Below the pieces are notes generated by a model. It had not been told where the DNA came from and ran no database searches. It saw only the letters and a program-made list of their open reading frames with translations. From Chloroflexota bacterium (GTDB lineage: Bacteria > Chloroflexota > Dehalococcoidia > SM23-28-2 > HRBIN24), in assembly GCA_030550295.1 (NCBI GenBank), contig JAUQPQ010000033.1, forward strand, positions 1 to 16,648: a stretch of 16,648 nucleotides of DNA, given 5' to 3'. Position numbers and translations under genes: made by a program. Of this stretch, positions 1 to 6,880 are shown in pieces; positions within the stretch are counted from its first letter, which is position 1; each line of letters begins with the position of its first letter.

Positions 1-321
1 GAGGGTCGCCCTGGCGGGCCCGGTGATGATGTCGGTGTTGGCGATCTTGTCGCCATCCTTCTTGGTCCAGATGGTGAAGTCATGGGGCACAGCTGTGTCT
101 TCATTGATGAAGATGATGGTTACGTTAGTGTTGGCGGGGACCCTTAGCTCCTTAACGTTGAACTTAAGGGTGGGGATGGCCTTGATCTCCACCGTTCCCG
201 GCGGCAGGGTAGCTCTGGGGATGGTGGGTGGCGGCTTTGCCCCCCCTTCTTGCTGCTGACAGGCCACAAGGGCCATAGCTACAATAAGCGGTACTGCAAT
301 CCAAAGAGTTCTCCGCGCCAT
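1..321 (-). CDS. Cupredoxin-domain lipoprotein (partial, C-terminus off the left edge)
   Basis: This reading frame is open from an ATG at 321 to the window edge, giving 107 residues. The start is preceded by a GGGAGG ribosome binding site. Residues 5-20 are a hydrophobic signal peptide ending in the lipobox L-V-A-C with Cys21 as the lipidation site, followed by a Gln/Pro-rich linker (22-40). From about residue 43 the sequence has the plastocyanin/azurin-like pattern: a strand ending near F-N-V-K-E-L, then the V-P-A-N-T-N-V-T strand, then E-D-T-A-V-P-H-D-F, in which His80 would be the first type 1 copper ligand. The Cys-His-Met end of the site lies outside the window. It is probably an extracytoplasmic copper electron carrier, lipid-anchored to the membrane. 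It is the last visible gene of the bc operon, 43 bases after the cytochrome c/cupredoxin gene, so it may be an electron acceptor for that complex. The family assignment is good; the redox partner is inferred. Confidence 0.8.
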   Translation of the reverse strand, partial: MARRTLWIAVPLIVAMALVACQQQEGGAKPPPTIPRATLPPGTVEIKAIPTLKFNVKELRVPANTNVTIIFINEDTAVPHDFTIWTKKDGDKIANTDIITGPARATL

Positions 322-364
322 CCTTATCCTCCCCTCGTAGACGATTCCCAGTGTATACCCTTTA

Positions 365-1777
365 TCATTCTACGGTAACGATTCCCCACATGGTAGTGGG
401 ATGGACATCACAACGGAAGACGTAGACCCCTGGCTGGTCAGGCATGAAGACGGCCACCGCCTCCTGCCCCCCTTGCACGAAGGAGCCATCGGCGGGGACG
501 GCAAAGTCATCGCCGGTGTTCCAGGCGCCATCTGGGCCAGCCAGGCGCAGGTTATGGGGGTTCTGGCCCTCATTGATGATCTTGACATTCACCGACTGGT
601 TCAACCTCACCTTTAGGTTGTTGACGACGAATAGGTTGTCCCGCATGGGGACCTCAATGAGGCCATCACGGGGCTCCACCACCTGGGCCTGAATGGGCTG
701 AGCGGTACGGGGGATCTGGGGCTGCCCAGGGCTCAAGGTGGGAGTGATACCAGGCGCCGCCGCAGGTGGAAGCTGACCACAAGGAGGCGTACCCCCTTCA
801 CCCGTGAGAGGCCCCTCGGGGGGCGGGATGGGGCCATTCAACACCTGGGTACCCACGGGATGGGGGGCAGGTTCAGTAGAGAAGACCCCCCTCTCCACTA
901 CTATCTCGTTGCTGGGGTCATGCACAGGGGCCCCATCGCTGTGACGGGTGGGCACCGTGCCCTGAACCCCTCTTTCCACCTGTAGGGCATTGGCTGCAGC
1001 ATCTATGGCCAACACCCGCATAAGCTCCTGGTCTACTTGAACCACATCCCCCTCGCGGAAGCTAGCCACCGACTCTAGGGGTAAGACGGTGTCTGCGGGC
1101 GATATCGCCCGCCGCAGGGAGCTGGCAGCAGGGGCCCGTACCACCCTCACCACCTCGTCCTCGATGCGCAGGAGTTGGTCGGCACTCAAGCCCACGTAGG
1201 CATCGTTTACCACGAGGACGGTATCGGTAGCCGATATGTCGGCTGCCAGGCGAAGGACATCTCCCTCACGGGTGCGAATAGTATCGAAGTCGTGGGCCGC
1301 CTCAATGGCTGCCTCCCACCCCATCTGGGAGACTTCCTCAGGATTGTAACTCACCTCGTCGCCCCAACTGCCCGTAATAAGGGCCAAGATCTGCTTTATT
1401 TGGGTATCGTTCAGGGTTCCTCCCTGTTCTATGCTCCATGGGGGCATAAGGGTGCCCACCCGACCGCAACGGATAGTGTCATAGAGGCGTTGGTGCACAG
1501 CCCGTAGCTGAGAAGGGTCGGTCACCCGGTAGGCCCCCACGTTAAGGGGAACACCAGGCAAGTTAGGGTTCTCTAAGCTGCCACGGCCTTGGTTGCCATG
1601 GCAGACGCGGCAATTGAGGGCATAGATCTTCCCCCCGCGGATGGCGTTCTCCTCGACCTGGCGTCGGCGGGCGTCCTCAGCACGGACGTTCTGGTCCCAA
1701 ACGAAGTAGATGCCGAAGGAGAGGACAAGGAGGAACATTAGCCCCACCATAATGTTGACTTGCTTGCTAGTGTTCAT
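365..1777 (-). CDS. Membrane-anchored cytochrome c fused to a C-terminal cupredoxin
   Basis: The 470-residue protein starts with one transmembrane anchor (about 8-27). A class I cytochrome c domain follows (about 45-137): the heme-binding motif C56-R-V-C59-H60 and the axial methionine candidate Met111 in T-L-M-P-P-W. Residues 178-215 and 224-286 are two related beta modules around the phrase D-T-V-L, then a Gly/Asp turn, then an acidic E-x-V-x-R-V strand. The second one ends in E-R-G-V-Q-G-T, resembling modules common in phage tail and structural proteins. A Pro-rich linker (about 316-370) leads to a cupredoxin (373-470) with an intact type 1 copper set: His408, Cys456, His459, Met463. The protein would sit on the outer face and take electrons from the Rieske protein. 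The ATG at 1777 follows the Rieske stop by 15 bases, with a weak AAGGG ribosome site. The heme and copper assignments are firm; the role as the complex's output subunit is inferred. Confidence 0.88.
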   Translation of the reverse strand: MNTSKQVNIMVGLMFLLVLSFGIYFVWDQNVRAEDARRRQVEENAIRGGKIYALNCRVCHGNQGRGSLENPNLPGVPLNVGAYRVTDPSQLRAVHQRLYDTIRCGRVGTLMPPWSIEQGGTLNDTQIKQILALITGSWGDEVSYNPEEVSQMGWEAAIEAAHDFDTIRTREGDVLRLAADISATDTVLVVNDAYVGLSADQLLRIEDEVVRVVRAPAASSLRRAISPADTVLPLESVASFREGDVVQVDQELMRVLAIDAAANALQVERGVQGTVPTRHSDGAPVHDPSNEIVVERGVFSTEPAPHPVGTQVLNGPIPPPEGPLTGEGGTPPCGQLPPAAAPGITPTLSPGQPQIPRTAQPIQAQVVEPRDGLIEVPMRDNLFVVNNLKVRLNQSVNVKIINEGQNPHNLRLAGPDGAWNTGDDFAVPADGSFVQGGQEAVAVFMPDQPGVYVFRCDVHPTTMWGIVTVE

Positions 1778-1792
1778 AGCCCTTGCCAGCCC

Positions 1793-2476
1793 TTACCCGT
1801 ACTGGACTCCTGGCAACCTCACCGCCCGGCTCGGGTTGTCCTTGCCGCCCAATTTGGCCTTATCAGGCCCAGTAAGGACGACGATGCTCCCATCCTCCCG
1901 CACCTCGATGGGGAAGGTGTCCAAGGAGCGTGGGGCAGGGCCAAATACTAGGACTCCGCCCTCCCTGGTATAGGTGGAGCCATGACAGGGACAGCGGAAC
2001 CACCCCTTGCGCCCTAAGAAGCTGAAGTCAGGCCGCCAGGGAACGGTGCACCCAAGATGGGGGCATTTCCACCAGAGGGCCAAGACGCCCCCTTGTGTCT
2101 CCTCCCCATTGGGGGTGATACCAGGCTGGAGGTGGACTAGCCAAAAGCGCCCCTCAAATATGCGTACGGGCTCCCCCCCAGGCTCGGGGATGTTCTCTTT
2201 GGAGACGGGCACCGGCCCCCCAAAGCCCCGCACCTTCCTGGGATAGAGGAAGTCCAGCTGGGGGCCAAAGATGCCAAGAAGGGCCAGCCCTAAGGCCGAC
2301 CAGAAGCCCCCAAGGACGAATACCCTCCTGGAAACCAAAGGCTTACGGGGCGCAGCCGGAGTCGCTACCGGCGTGGTCACCTCTTGCGGCCTTGGCCCCA
2401 AGCCCCGCCGCTGGGCCACTGTACCCGTGGCCTCAGGTGCCACCCCCAGCTCAGGTGTCTTCTCCTCCTCCTCCAT
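1793..2476 (-). CDS. qcrA: Rieske [2Fe-2S] subunit of the cytochrome bc/b6f-type complex
   Basis: The protein transfers electrons from quinol, oxidised at the cytochrome b subunits, to the c-heme/copper subunit. It has a charged, Pro-rich N-terminal tail, a single membrane helix (about 51-77) and a soluble Rieske fold. The cluster motifs are complete: C-P-H-L-G-C (Cys138 and His140 as ligands, Cys143 for the disulfide) and C-P-C-H-G-S (Cys162 and His165 as ligands, Cys164 for the disulfide), followed by the G-P-A-P-R turn. Residue numbers are for the ATG at 2476 (227 residues). I chose that start because AGAGGTGG lies 6-7 bases upstream; a GTG at 2485 is in frame but overlaps this ribosome site. 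The gene lies about 90 bases after the cytochrome b C-terminal gene and 15 bases before the cytochrome c gene. The N-terminal tail of about 50 residues before the helix is longer than usual and looks disordered. Confidence 0.93.
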   Translation of the reverse strand: MEEEEKTPELGVAPEATGTVAQRRGLGPRPQEVTTPVATPAAPRKPLVSRRVFVLGGFWSALGLALLGIFGPQLDFLYPRKVRGFGGPVPVSKENIPEPGGEPVRIFEGRFWLVHLQPGITPNGEETQGGVLALWWKCPHLGCTVPWRPDFSFLGRKGWFRCPCHGSTYTREGGVLVFGPAPRSLDTFPIEVREDGSIVVLTGPDKAKLGGKDNPSRAVRLPGVQYG

Positions 2477-2565
2477 CGGTACCACCTCTTAGTTCATATG
2501 GCCATTCTTGGGCCCGCCCCCAATATATCCGCCCACACCTACTTTTGGCGCGGGCAGTGGCCTTC

Positions 2566-3516
2566 TTACGGACATCCTGGCGGGGCCGGAACAGTCCCAC
2601 AGTCTACACGCAGGTCGGTAGGCGGTATGAGGGCCTGCCCCGCCCCCCGGAAGAAGCTCCCAACGATGGTCAGGGCAAGATAGGACGACATCGCCCCCGT
2701 AAACAGGACGATCATCACGTCCCTTGTAGTACGCACCCAACCGATGCGAAAGAGCCCATACACCAATAAAGCAGCCAATCCAAACACGATAACTAAGGGG
2801 ATGACCTGCTCCACCATTACCGCCGCCACATTGATGTTCATATCTCCCCATAGGTGGAGGTTCTTGAAGTGCAGCTCCGAGAAGCCGCCCAGCTTAGGCA
2901 ACGGGAAGCGCCAGTCTTGTGGCCAGTCAAAGTCGCCAATGCTAAAGCGCAACCGCGTATAGAGCTCCCGTGCTCCACCTAGCCCATTAGCCCCCCCAGT
3001 GAGGCACGGCGGCCAGTGGTGCTGGGCATCCTCAGAACAGGTGGGGAAGAAACGAGTGAGGCGCTCAAACTTGCCAGCATCAAAGAGGACCAGCAGCCAA
3101 GTGATGGCCATAGAGTAGAAAGCCGTCACCAACGTTATGCGCACCGAGTACTGAGTGCCAAACCATACCCCCTGCCCCTCGTTGCTCCGGTCAATGTACG
3201 GGATCACAGCCAAAAACAGGAGGAAAAGGCCCGGCAAAAGCACCCCTGCCCACGCCTTGTCCATGTGCAACAAGAGCTCCTGTAGGTTCAAGAAGTACCA
3301 GGGGGCCTTAGAAGGGTTAGGGGTGATGTTGGGATTGGCCTGGTTCAGGAGAGGGGCGTTTATGAACACAGAGAGGAGTATAAAGGTGAACAGGAACAGG
3401 ACGGCCGATATGAACTCAGGGAAGAGGAGGTCAGGCCACACCAACACCTCCTCCTCCCGCTCCCGCCGCGGCCTTAGAGCCGGGCGTGGGACAGCTCTCC
3501 TCACTTCTACCGCCAC
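2566..3516 (-). CDS. Cytochrome b C-terminal subunit (subunit IV-like), enlarged
   Basis: This is the C-terminal half of a split cytochrome b, contributing to the quinol oxidation site. Of 316 residues, 33-53, 91-107 and 125-146 match helices E, F and G of subunit IV. The quinol-site loop reads A-P-W-Y-F-L at 71-76, in place of classical P-E-W-Y, so the glutamate is absent. After helix G comes a loop of about 88 residues (147-234) containing Cys160 and Cys171, then two more helices (about 235-257 and 265-290) and a short tail with Cys306 and Cys315. By subunit IV topology the loop and tail would lie outside the membrane. Subunit IV proteins are usually about 160 residues, so this is a long variant. 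Translation starts at a GTG (3516) 7 bases after GAGG, and the upstream stop is only 9 bases away, so translation is probably coupled to the N-terminal subunit. Confidence 0.9.
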   Translation of the reverse strand: MAVEVRRAVPRPALRPRREREEEVLVWPDLLFPEFISAVLFLFTFILLSVFINAPLLNQANPNITPNPSKAPWYFLNLQELLLHMDKAWAGVLLPGLFLLFLAVIPYIDRSNEGQGVWFGTQYSVRITLVTAFYSMAITWLLVLFDAGKFERLTRFFPTCSEDAQHHWPPCLTGGANGLGGARELYTRLRFSIGDFDWPQDWRFPLPKLGGFSELHFKNLHLWGDMNINVAAVMVEQVIPLVIVFGLAALLVYGLFRIGWVRTTRDVMIVLFTGAMSSYLALTIVGSFFRGAGQALIPPTDLRVDCGTVPAPPGCP

Positions 3517-3525
3517 AGCTTCACC

Positions 3526-4305
3526 TCACAAGGGACGTGCCAGACCACCATCGCGGCGCACCCGCCAGAAGTGCACCGCCATAAGTATGGCCGAAAGAAG
3601 CGGCAACCCTAGAACATGCAAAGTGTAGAAGCGGATAAGGGCGTTCTGGCCTATCTCAAAGCCACCAAAGAGCACCTGCTGCACTTCATCCCCAAGGTAA
3701 GGCGTAGAGCCACCTATCCCGTGGCCAACGGTAATGGCCCAAATGGCCAGCTGATCCCAGGGGAGAAGGTAACCGGTGAAGCTCATGAGCAACGTCAGGA
3801 AGAGGAGCATCACCCCCACTACCCAGTTGAACTCCCGCGGTGGCTTATAGGCCCCTGTGTAGAAGACCCGCATCATGTGCAAGAAGACCAAGATGACCAT
3901 CCCATGGGCCGTCCACCGGTGCAAGTTGCGCATCAGTAGGCCGAAGCGGACGTTGGTCTCCAAGGCGGCGATGTCCTGCCACGCCCTGTTAACATCGGGC
4001 ACATAGTAGAACATGAGGAGGACGCCCGTCACCGTAAGGATGATGAACATAAAAAAGGTTAGCCCACCAAGGCAATAGGTGTGGGTCACCTTGGCGTGGG
4101 TGCGGTGGATACGAGTGGGGTGGAGATGCAGGAAGATGTTGGTGGCCACCACCAACATCTGGTTGCGAGGGGTATTGGGATAACCCGAGCGAAATATCGA
4201 GCGCCATATATAGTTATGGAACAAACGGTCATACAACCTGTCCCGCCAGATGGCCAATCGCTCTTGCCAGTTGCGTGGCCGGCCAGGCTCCTCATATATC
4301 GCCAT
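3526..4305 (-). CDS. qcrB: Cytochrome b N-terminal subunit (b6 / QcrB type)
   Basis: This 259-residue diheme membrane subunit of a quinol:acceptor oxidoreductase corresponds to cytochrome b6 or Bacillus-type QcrB. Four membrane helices are visible (about 79-101, 132-150, 163-181, 229-248). The heme ligands are complete: His129 and His143 in the second helix (14 apart) and His230 and His245 in the fourth (15 apart). The 15-residue spacing is the b6/QcrB signature rather than the mitochondrial 14. The motifs G-A-Y-K-P-P-R-E-x-N-W and G-Y-L-L-P-W-D are typical. Cys78 in Y-C-L-G-G aligns with the cysteine that binds the extra c-type heme (cn/ci) in b6f. The ATG at 4305 is preceded by AGGGGG, and the stop of a 43-codon membrane-protein ORF lies 10 bases upstream. 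Family assignment is secure; heme cn is inferred from the cysteine. Confidence 0.95.
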   Translation of the reverse strand: MAIYEEPGRPRNWQERLAIWRDRLYDRLFHNYIWRSIFRSGYPNTPRNQMLVVATNIFLHLHPTRIHRTHAKVTHTYCLGGLTFFMFIILTVTGVLLMFYYVPDVNRAWQDIAALETNVRFGLLMRNLHRWTAHGMVILVFLHMMRVFYTGAYKPPREFNWVVGVMLLFLTLLMSFTGYLLPWDQLAIWAITVGHGIGGSTPYLGDEVQQVLFGGFEIGQNALIRFYTLHVLGLPLLSAILMAVHFWRVRRDGGLARPL

Positions 4306-4315
4306 CGCCTACCCC

Positions 4316-4447
4316 CTATCTCTCCCACCACTTTCCTAATAGCACCATAATGCTCATGGACCCAACGATAGTAGCTAAAACCGCCAAGAACTCAAAACCC
4401 TCGGGCACGTGGCGCATGATGATGAGGGGCAATTCTAAAGAGACCAT
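4316..4447 (-). CDS. Small single-pass membrane protein of 43 residues, first gene of the bc operon
   Basis: I found this frame by reading the 209-base gap upstream of the cytochrome b gene. An ATG at 4447 preceded by AGGA at a 6-base spacing opens 43 codons ending in TAG at 4316. The N-terminus is short and mixed (M-V-S-L-E-L-P-L-I-I-M-R-H-V-P-E-G). One uninterrupted hydrophobic helix follows (about residues 20-38, F-L-A-V-L-A-T-I-V-G-S and on to M-V-L-L-G), then a basic/aromatic end K-W-W-E-R that would sit inside by the positive-inside rule. The stop is 10 bases before the cytochrome b start and directly abuts that gene's ribosome site. The operon promoter lies upstream. It could be a small accessory subunit, by analogy to the single-helix PetG/PetL/PetM/PetN proteins of b6f, although I see no sequence match to those. 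Function is unknown; chance is possible at this length. Confidence 0.6.
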   Translation of the reverse strand: MVSLELPLIIMRHVPEGFEFLAVLATIVGSMSIMVLLGKWWER

Positions 4448-4482
4448 TCCAAGTCCTGATTGTGAACCGTCTTGCAAACCCC

Positions 4483-4511
4483 AACCTATCAAGGGGGGGT
4501 CTTAATGTCAA
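4483..4511 (-). promoter_or_regulatory. Sigma70-like promoter of the cytochrome bc operon
   Basis: A perfect -35 hexamer TTGACA (4511-4506, minus strand) is followed after exactly 17 bases by TAGGTT (4488-4483), which keeps the three most conserved -10 positions (T1, A2, T6). It begins 3 bases past the stop of the glycosyltransferase gene and would start transcription near 4476, about 30 bases before the 43-codon ORF. The spacer carries a run of seven C. No terminator separates it from the upstream gene, so some read-through is possible. Confidence 0.6.
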
Positions 4512-4514
4512 GGG

Positions 4515-5252
4515 CTAATAGGGCTTTTTAGGGGCAAGTTGGCGCCAAGGCCGCTGCCACGTAAGCCTCCAGACACCCTGAAGGTCCCGGACGATGGTGG
4601 GGAGGAGGCGCACCCGCGTATCTGGGTCTTCTTCCCAGCGCACAGGGATCTGGGCGATGCGATATCCGGCCCTCTCCGCCAGCACCAGTAACTCAGTGTC
4701 GAAGAACCAGCCACGGTCAAGGGTTAGGGGGAGGAGGGTCTGGGCTACCTCTCGGCGCAGGGCCTTAAAGCCGCACTGGGCATCGCTGAAGCGGACGTGC
4801 AAGGCCACTTTCAGCAAAACCATGTAACCCCTGGACAAAAAGGTACGTCGCCACGAACGGCGTACCTGGGCTCCTTTGGCCAGGCGCGTGCCTATGGCAA
4901 CGTCGTAGCCTTCTTCAACTACGGCCCTTACCAGGGCGGGGAAGGCTGACAACTCTGTGGAGAGGTCGACGTCCATGTAGCTCACCACATCGGCCTGGGA
5001 GTTGCTCCAAACGGTCCGCAGGGCGATCCCCCTTCCCTTCTCTTCTATGCGCATGTATTCGACATGGGAAAAGCTGCGGGCCAACTCCTTCCCAACCTCG
5101 GGAGTAGCATCGGTGGAGGCGTTGTCAGCTATGATGATGCGCCAAGAGTAGGGGAAGAGGGGGGAAGAGAGGAAAGCGTGAAGTATGGGGATGTTACGGG
5201 GCAGGTCTTTCTCCTCGTTATAGACGGGGATGGTGACGTCGACCGTGGTCAT
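4515..5252 (-). CDS. Family 2 glycosyltransferase (dolichyl/polyprenyl-phosphate sugar synthase-like)
   Basis: The 245 residues form a single GT-A fold domain that transfers a sugar from a nucleotide donor, most like enzymes that load a polyprenyl phosphate. Visible motifs are the N-terminal T-I-P-V-Y-N-E-E strand, I-A-D-N-A-S-T-D (Asp43 in the nucleotide-binding turn), the metal-binding D-x-D as D94-V-D96-L-S-T-E, D-A-Q-C-G-F-K-A (157-164), which is characteristic of the dolichyl-phosphate mannose synthase group, and F-D-T-E-L-L (184-189) near the acceptor site. There is no C-terminal membrane helix, so it should be cytosolic or peripheral. It lies 13 bases after purH in the same direction without a visible terminator and may be co-transcribed with the purine genes. 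The ATG at 5252 has no good ribosome site, which suggests coupling or a slightly different start. The acceptor and sugar cannot be told from the sequence. Confidence 0.88.
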   Translation of the reverse strand: MTTVDVTIPVYNEEKDLPRNIPILHAFLSSPLFPYSWRIIIADNASTDATPEVGKELARSFSHVEYMRIEEKGRGIALRTVWSNSQADVVSYMDVDLSTELSAFPALVRAVVEEGYDVAIGTRLAKGAQVRRSWRRTFLSRGYMVLLKVALHVRFSDAQCGFKALRREVAQTLLPLTLDRGWFFDTELLVLAERAGYRIAQIPVRWEEDPDTRVRLLPTIVRDLQGVWRLTWQRPWRQLAPKKPY

Positions 5253-5265
5253 GGCCAGTGCGTGA

Positions 5266-6810
5266 CTAGTGGCGGAAGTGGCGAACGCCGGTGAAGACCA
5301 TGGCCAGGCCGTAGGCGTCGGCCGCCCTTATCACCTCCTCGTCCCGTACCGATCCCCCAGGCTGGATAACGGCGGTGATGCCTGCCTTGGCCGCTTCCTC
5401 TATTCCGTCGGGGAAGGGGAAGAAGGCGTCAGAGGCCAACACGGCCCCTCGCGCCCTCATCCCTGCCCCCTCCACCGCCAGACGTACGCTCTGGAGTCGG
5501 TTGGGCTGACCTGCCCCTGTCCCTAGAAGGGCCTTCCCCTTGGCCACAACGATGGCGTTGGACTTGACATGCTTGCACGCCTTCCAGGCGAAAAGCAGGT
5601 CCACCATCTCCTCTTCGGTGGGGTGACGACGGGTGACAGGGCGTAGTTCCAAGGAGTCATCGGGGTAGACGTCGGGGTCTTGGACTAGCATGCCGCCTGA
5701 GACGAATCGATAGGTCAGGGGGTCTGTAACGGGCACGTCCACCTGTAAGAGGCGCAAGTTGGGGCTCCTCTTGAGAAGCTCTAGGGCTTCTGAATGGTAG
5801 CTGGGGGCCACCACCACTTCTAGGAATAGGCGCTGACCACTCGTGGGGTGGCGGGCCTCACGCATCGCCTGAGCCAAGGGGAGGTCTACCGGCCTATTGG
5901 TGGCCACTATCCCCCCAAAAGCCGATATCGGATCCCCCTCAAAGGCCAGGCGGAAGGCCTCGGCCAAGTCAACATGAGAGGCGAGGCCGCAAGGGTTAGC
6001 ATGCTTGATGATGGCCACGGTGGGCTCTTTGAAGTCGTTCACCACCTGCCAGGCAGCGTCGGCATCCATGATGTTGTTGTAGGAGAGCTCCTTACCATGA
6101 AGCTGGCGCGCCCAGGCGATGCCTCCCCCCTGGCCCAGGACGTCGAGACGATAGAGGGCGGCCTTTTGGTGGGGGTTTTCGCCGTAACGCAGGTCGTAGG
6201 CCTTGGTGAGGGGCAGGGAGAGCTGGGGTGGGAAACGCTCCTCCCCCCAAAGGTAACGGGCGATAAGTGCATCGTAGTTGGCCACGTGCTGGAACGCCTT
6301 GGCCGCCAGGCGGCGCCTTACCTCTTGCGGCACCTCCCCTTCCCGCAGCATCTGCAGAACCTGCTCGTAGTCGTTGGGGTCGACAAGGACGATCACCCAA
6401 GGGAAATTTTTGGCCGCAGCGCGCAGCAGGGTAGGCCCGCCTATGTCTATGTTCTCCAGCGCCTCCTGAAGGGACACCTCAGGCCGAGAGGCTACCTCAG
6501 GGAACGGGTACAAGTTGACACACACCAAGTCGATGGTGGGGATCTCGGAACGACGGAGCTCCTCCATATGCTGGGGCAGGTCGCGGCGGGCCAAGATGCC
6601 AGCATGCACCAAGGGGTGGAGGGTCTTGACGCGGCCATCTAAGATCTCAGGGAACTGAGTGAGGGAAGAGATAGAATGGACAGGGAGGCCCGTCTCCAAT
6701 AGGTAGCGTTGAGTGCCACCAGTGGAGTAGATATCGAACCCCAGCCCAGCGAGCTCCAGGGCCAGCTCCTTCACCCCTCTCTTGTCAGACACAGATATGA
6801 GGGCGATCAC
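5266..6810 (-). CDS. purH: Bifunctional AICAR formyltransferase / IMP cyclohydrolase
   Basis: This enzyme catalyses the last two steps of IMP synthesis: formylation of AICAR by 10-formyltetrahydrofolate, then ring closure. At 514 residues it is full length. The N-terminal cyclohydrolase (MGS-like) domain (about 1-190) shows S-V-S-D-K-R-G, S-T-G-G-T (29-33), G-R-V-K-T-L-H-P (59-66) and N-I-D-I-G-G-P-T-L-L-R-A-A-A-K-N. The formyltransferase domain shows the catalytic pair Lys269-His270 in K-H-A-N-P-C-G, S-A-F-G-G-I-V, K-S-N-A-I-V-V, G-A-G-Q-P-N-R and D-A-F-F-P-F. Translation starts at GTG 6810, with GGGAGGTG 9 bases upstream. It follows purM by 70 bases, consistent with a purF-purM-purH unit. 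There is no purN in between, so the separate glycinamide ribonucleotide formyltransferase must be encoded elsewhere. Confidence 0.97.
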   Translation of the reverse strand: MIALISVSDKRGVKELALELAGLGFDIYSTGGTQRYLLETGLPVHSISSLTQFPEILDGRVKTLHPLVHAGILARRDLPQHMEELRRSEIPTIDLVCVNLYPFPEVASRPEVSLQEALENIDIGGPTLLRAAAKNFPWVIVLVDPNDYEQVLQMLREGEVPQEVRRRLAAKAFQHVANYDALIARYLWGEERFPPQLSLPLTKAYDLRYGENPHQKAALYRLDVLGQGGGIAWARQLHGKELSYNNIMDADAAWQVVNDFKEPTVAIIKHANPCGLASHVDLAEAFRLAFEGDPISAFGGIVATNRPVDLPLAQAMREARHPTSGQRLFLEVVVAPSYHSEALELLKRSPNLRLLQVDVPVTDPLTYRFVSGGMLVQDPDVYPDDSLELRPVTRRHPTEEEMVDLLFAWKACKHVKSNAIVVAKGKALLGTGAGQPNRLQSVRLAVEGAGMRARGAVLASDAFFPFPDGIEEAAKAGITAVIQPGGSVRDEEVIRAADAYGLAMVFTGVRHFRH

Positions 6811-6880
6811 CTAGGGATCCACCTCCCTGCAAGAGCTGGCTACCGAGTGGAAGCAAGCCATTTACCTGCTCTCCAAAGCC

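Noticed and set aside
2489..2851. A 120-codon minus-strand ORF between the cytochrome b C-terminal gene and the Rieske gene.
   Set aside because: Most of it overlaps the cytochrome b gene in another frame, its translation has no coherent domain or helix pattern, and only its last 77 bases are in the gap.
6811..6861. A 16-codon ORF (M-A-C-F-H-S-V...) ending in TAG directly before the purH GTG.
   Set aside because: It is too short to support, has a poor ribosome site, and its peptide has no leader-peptide character such as repeated regulatory codons.
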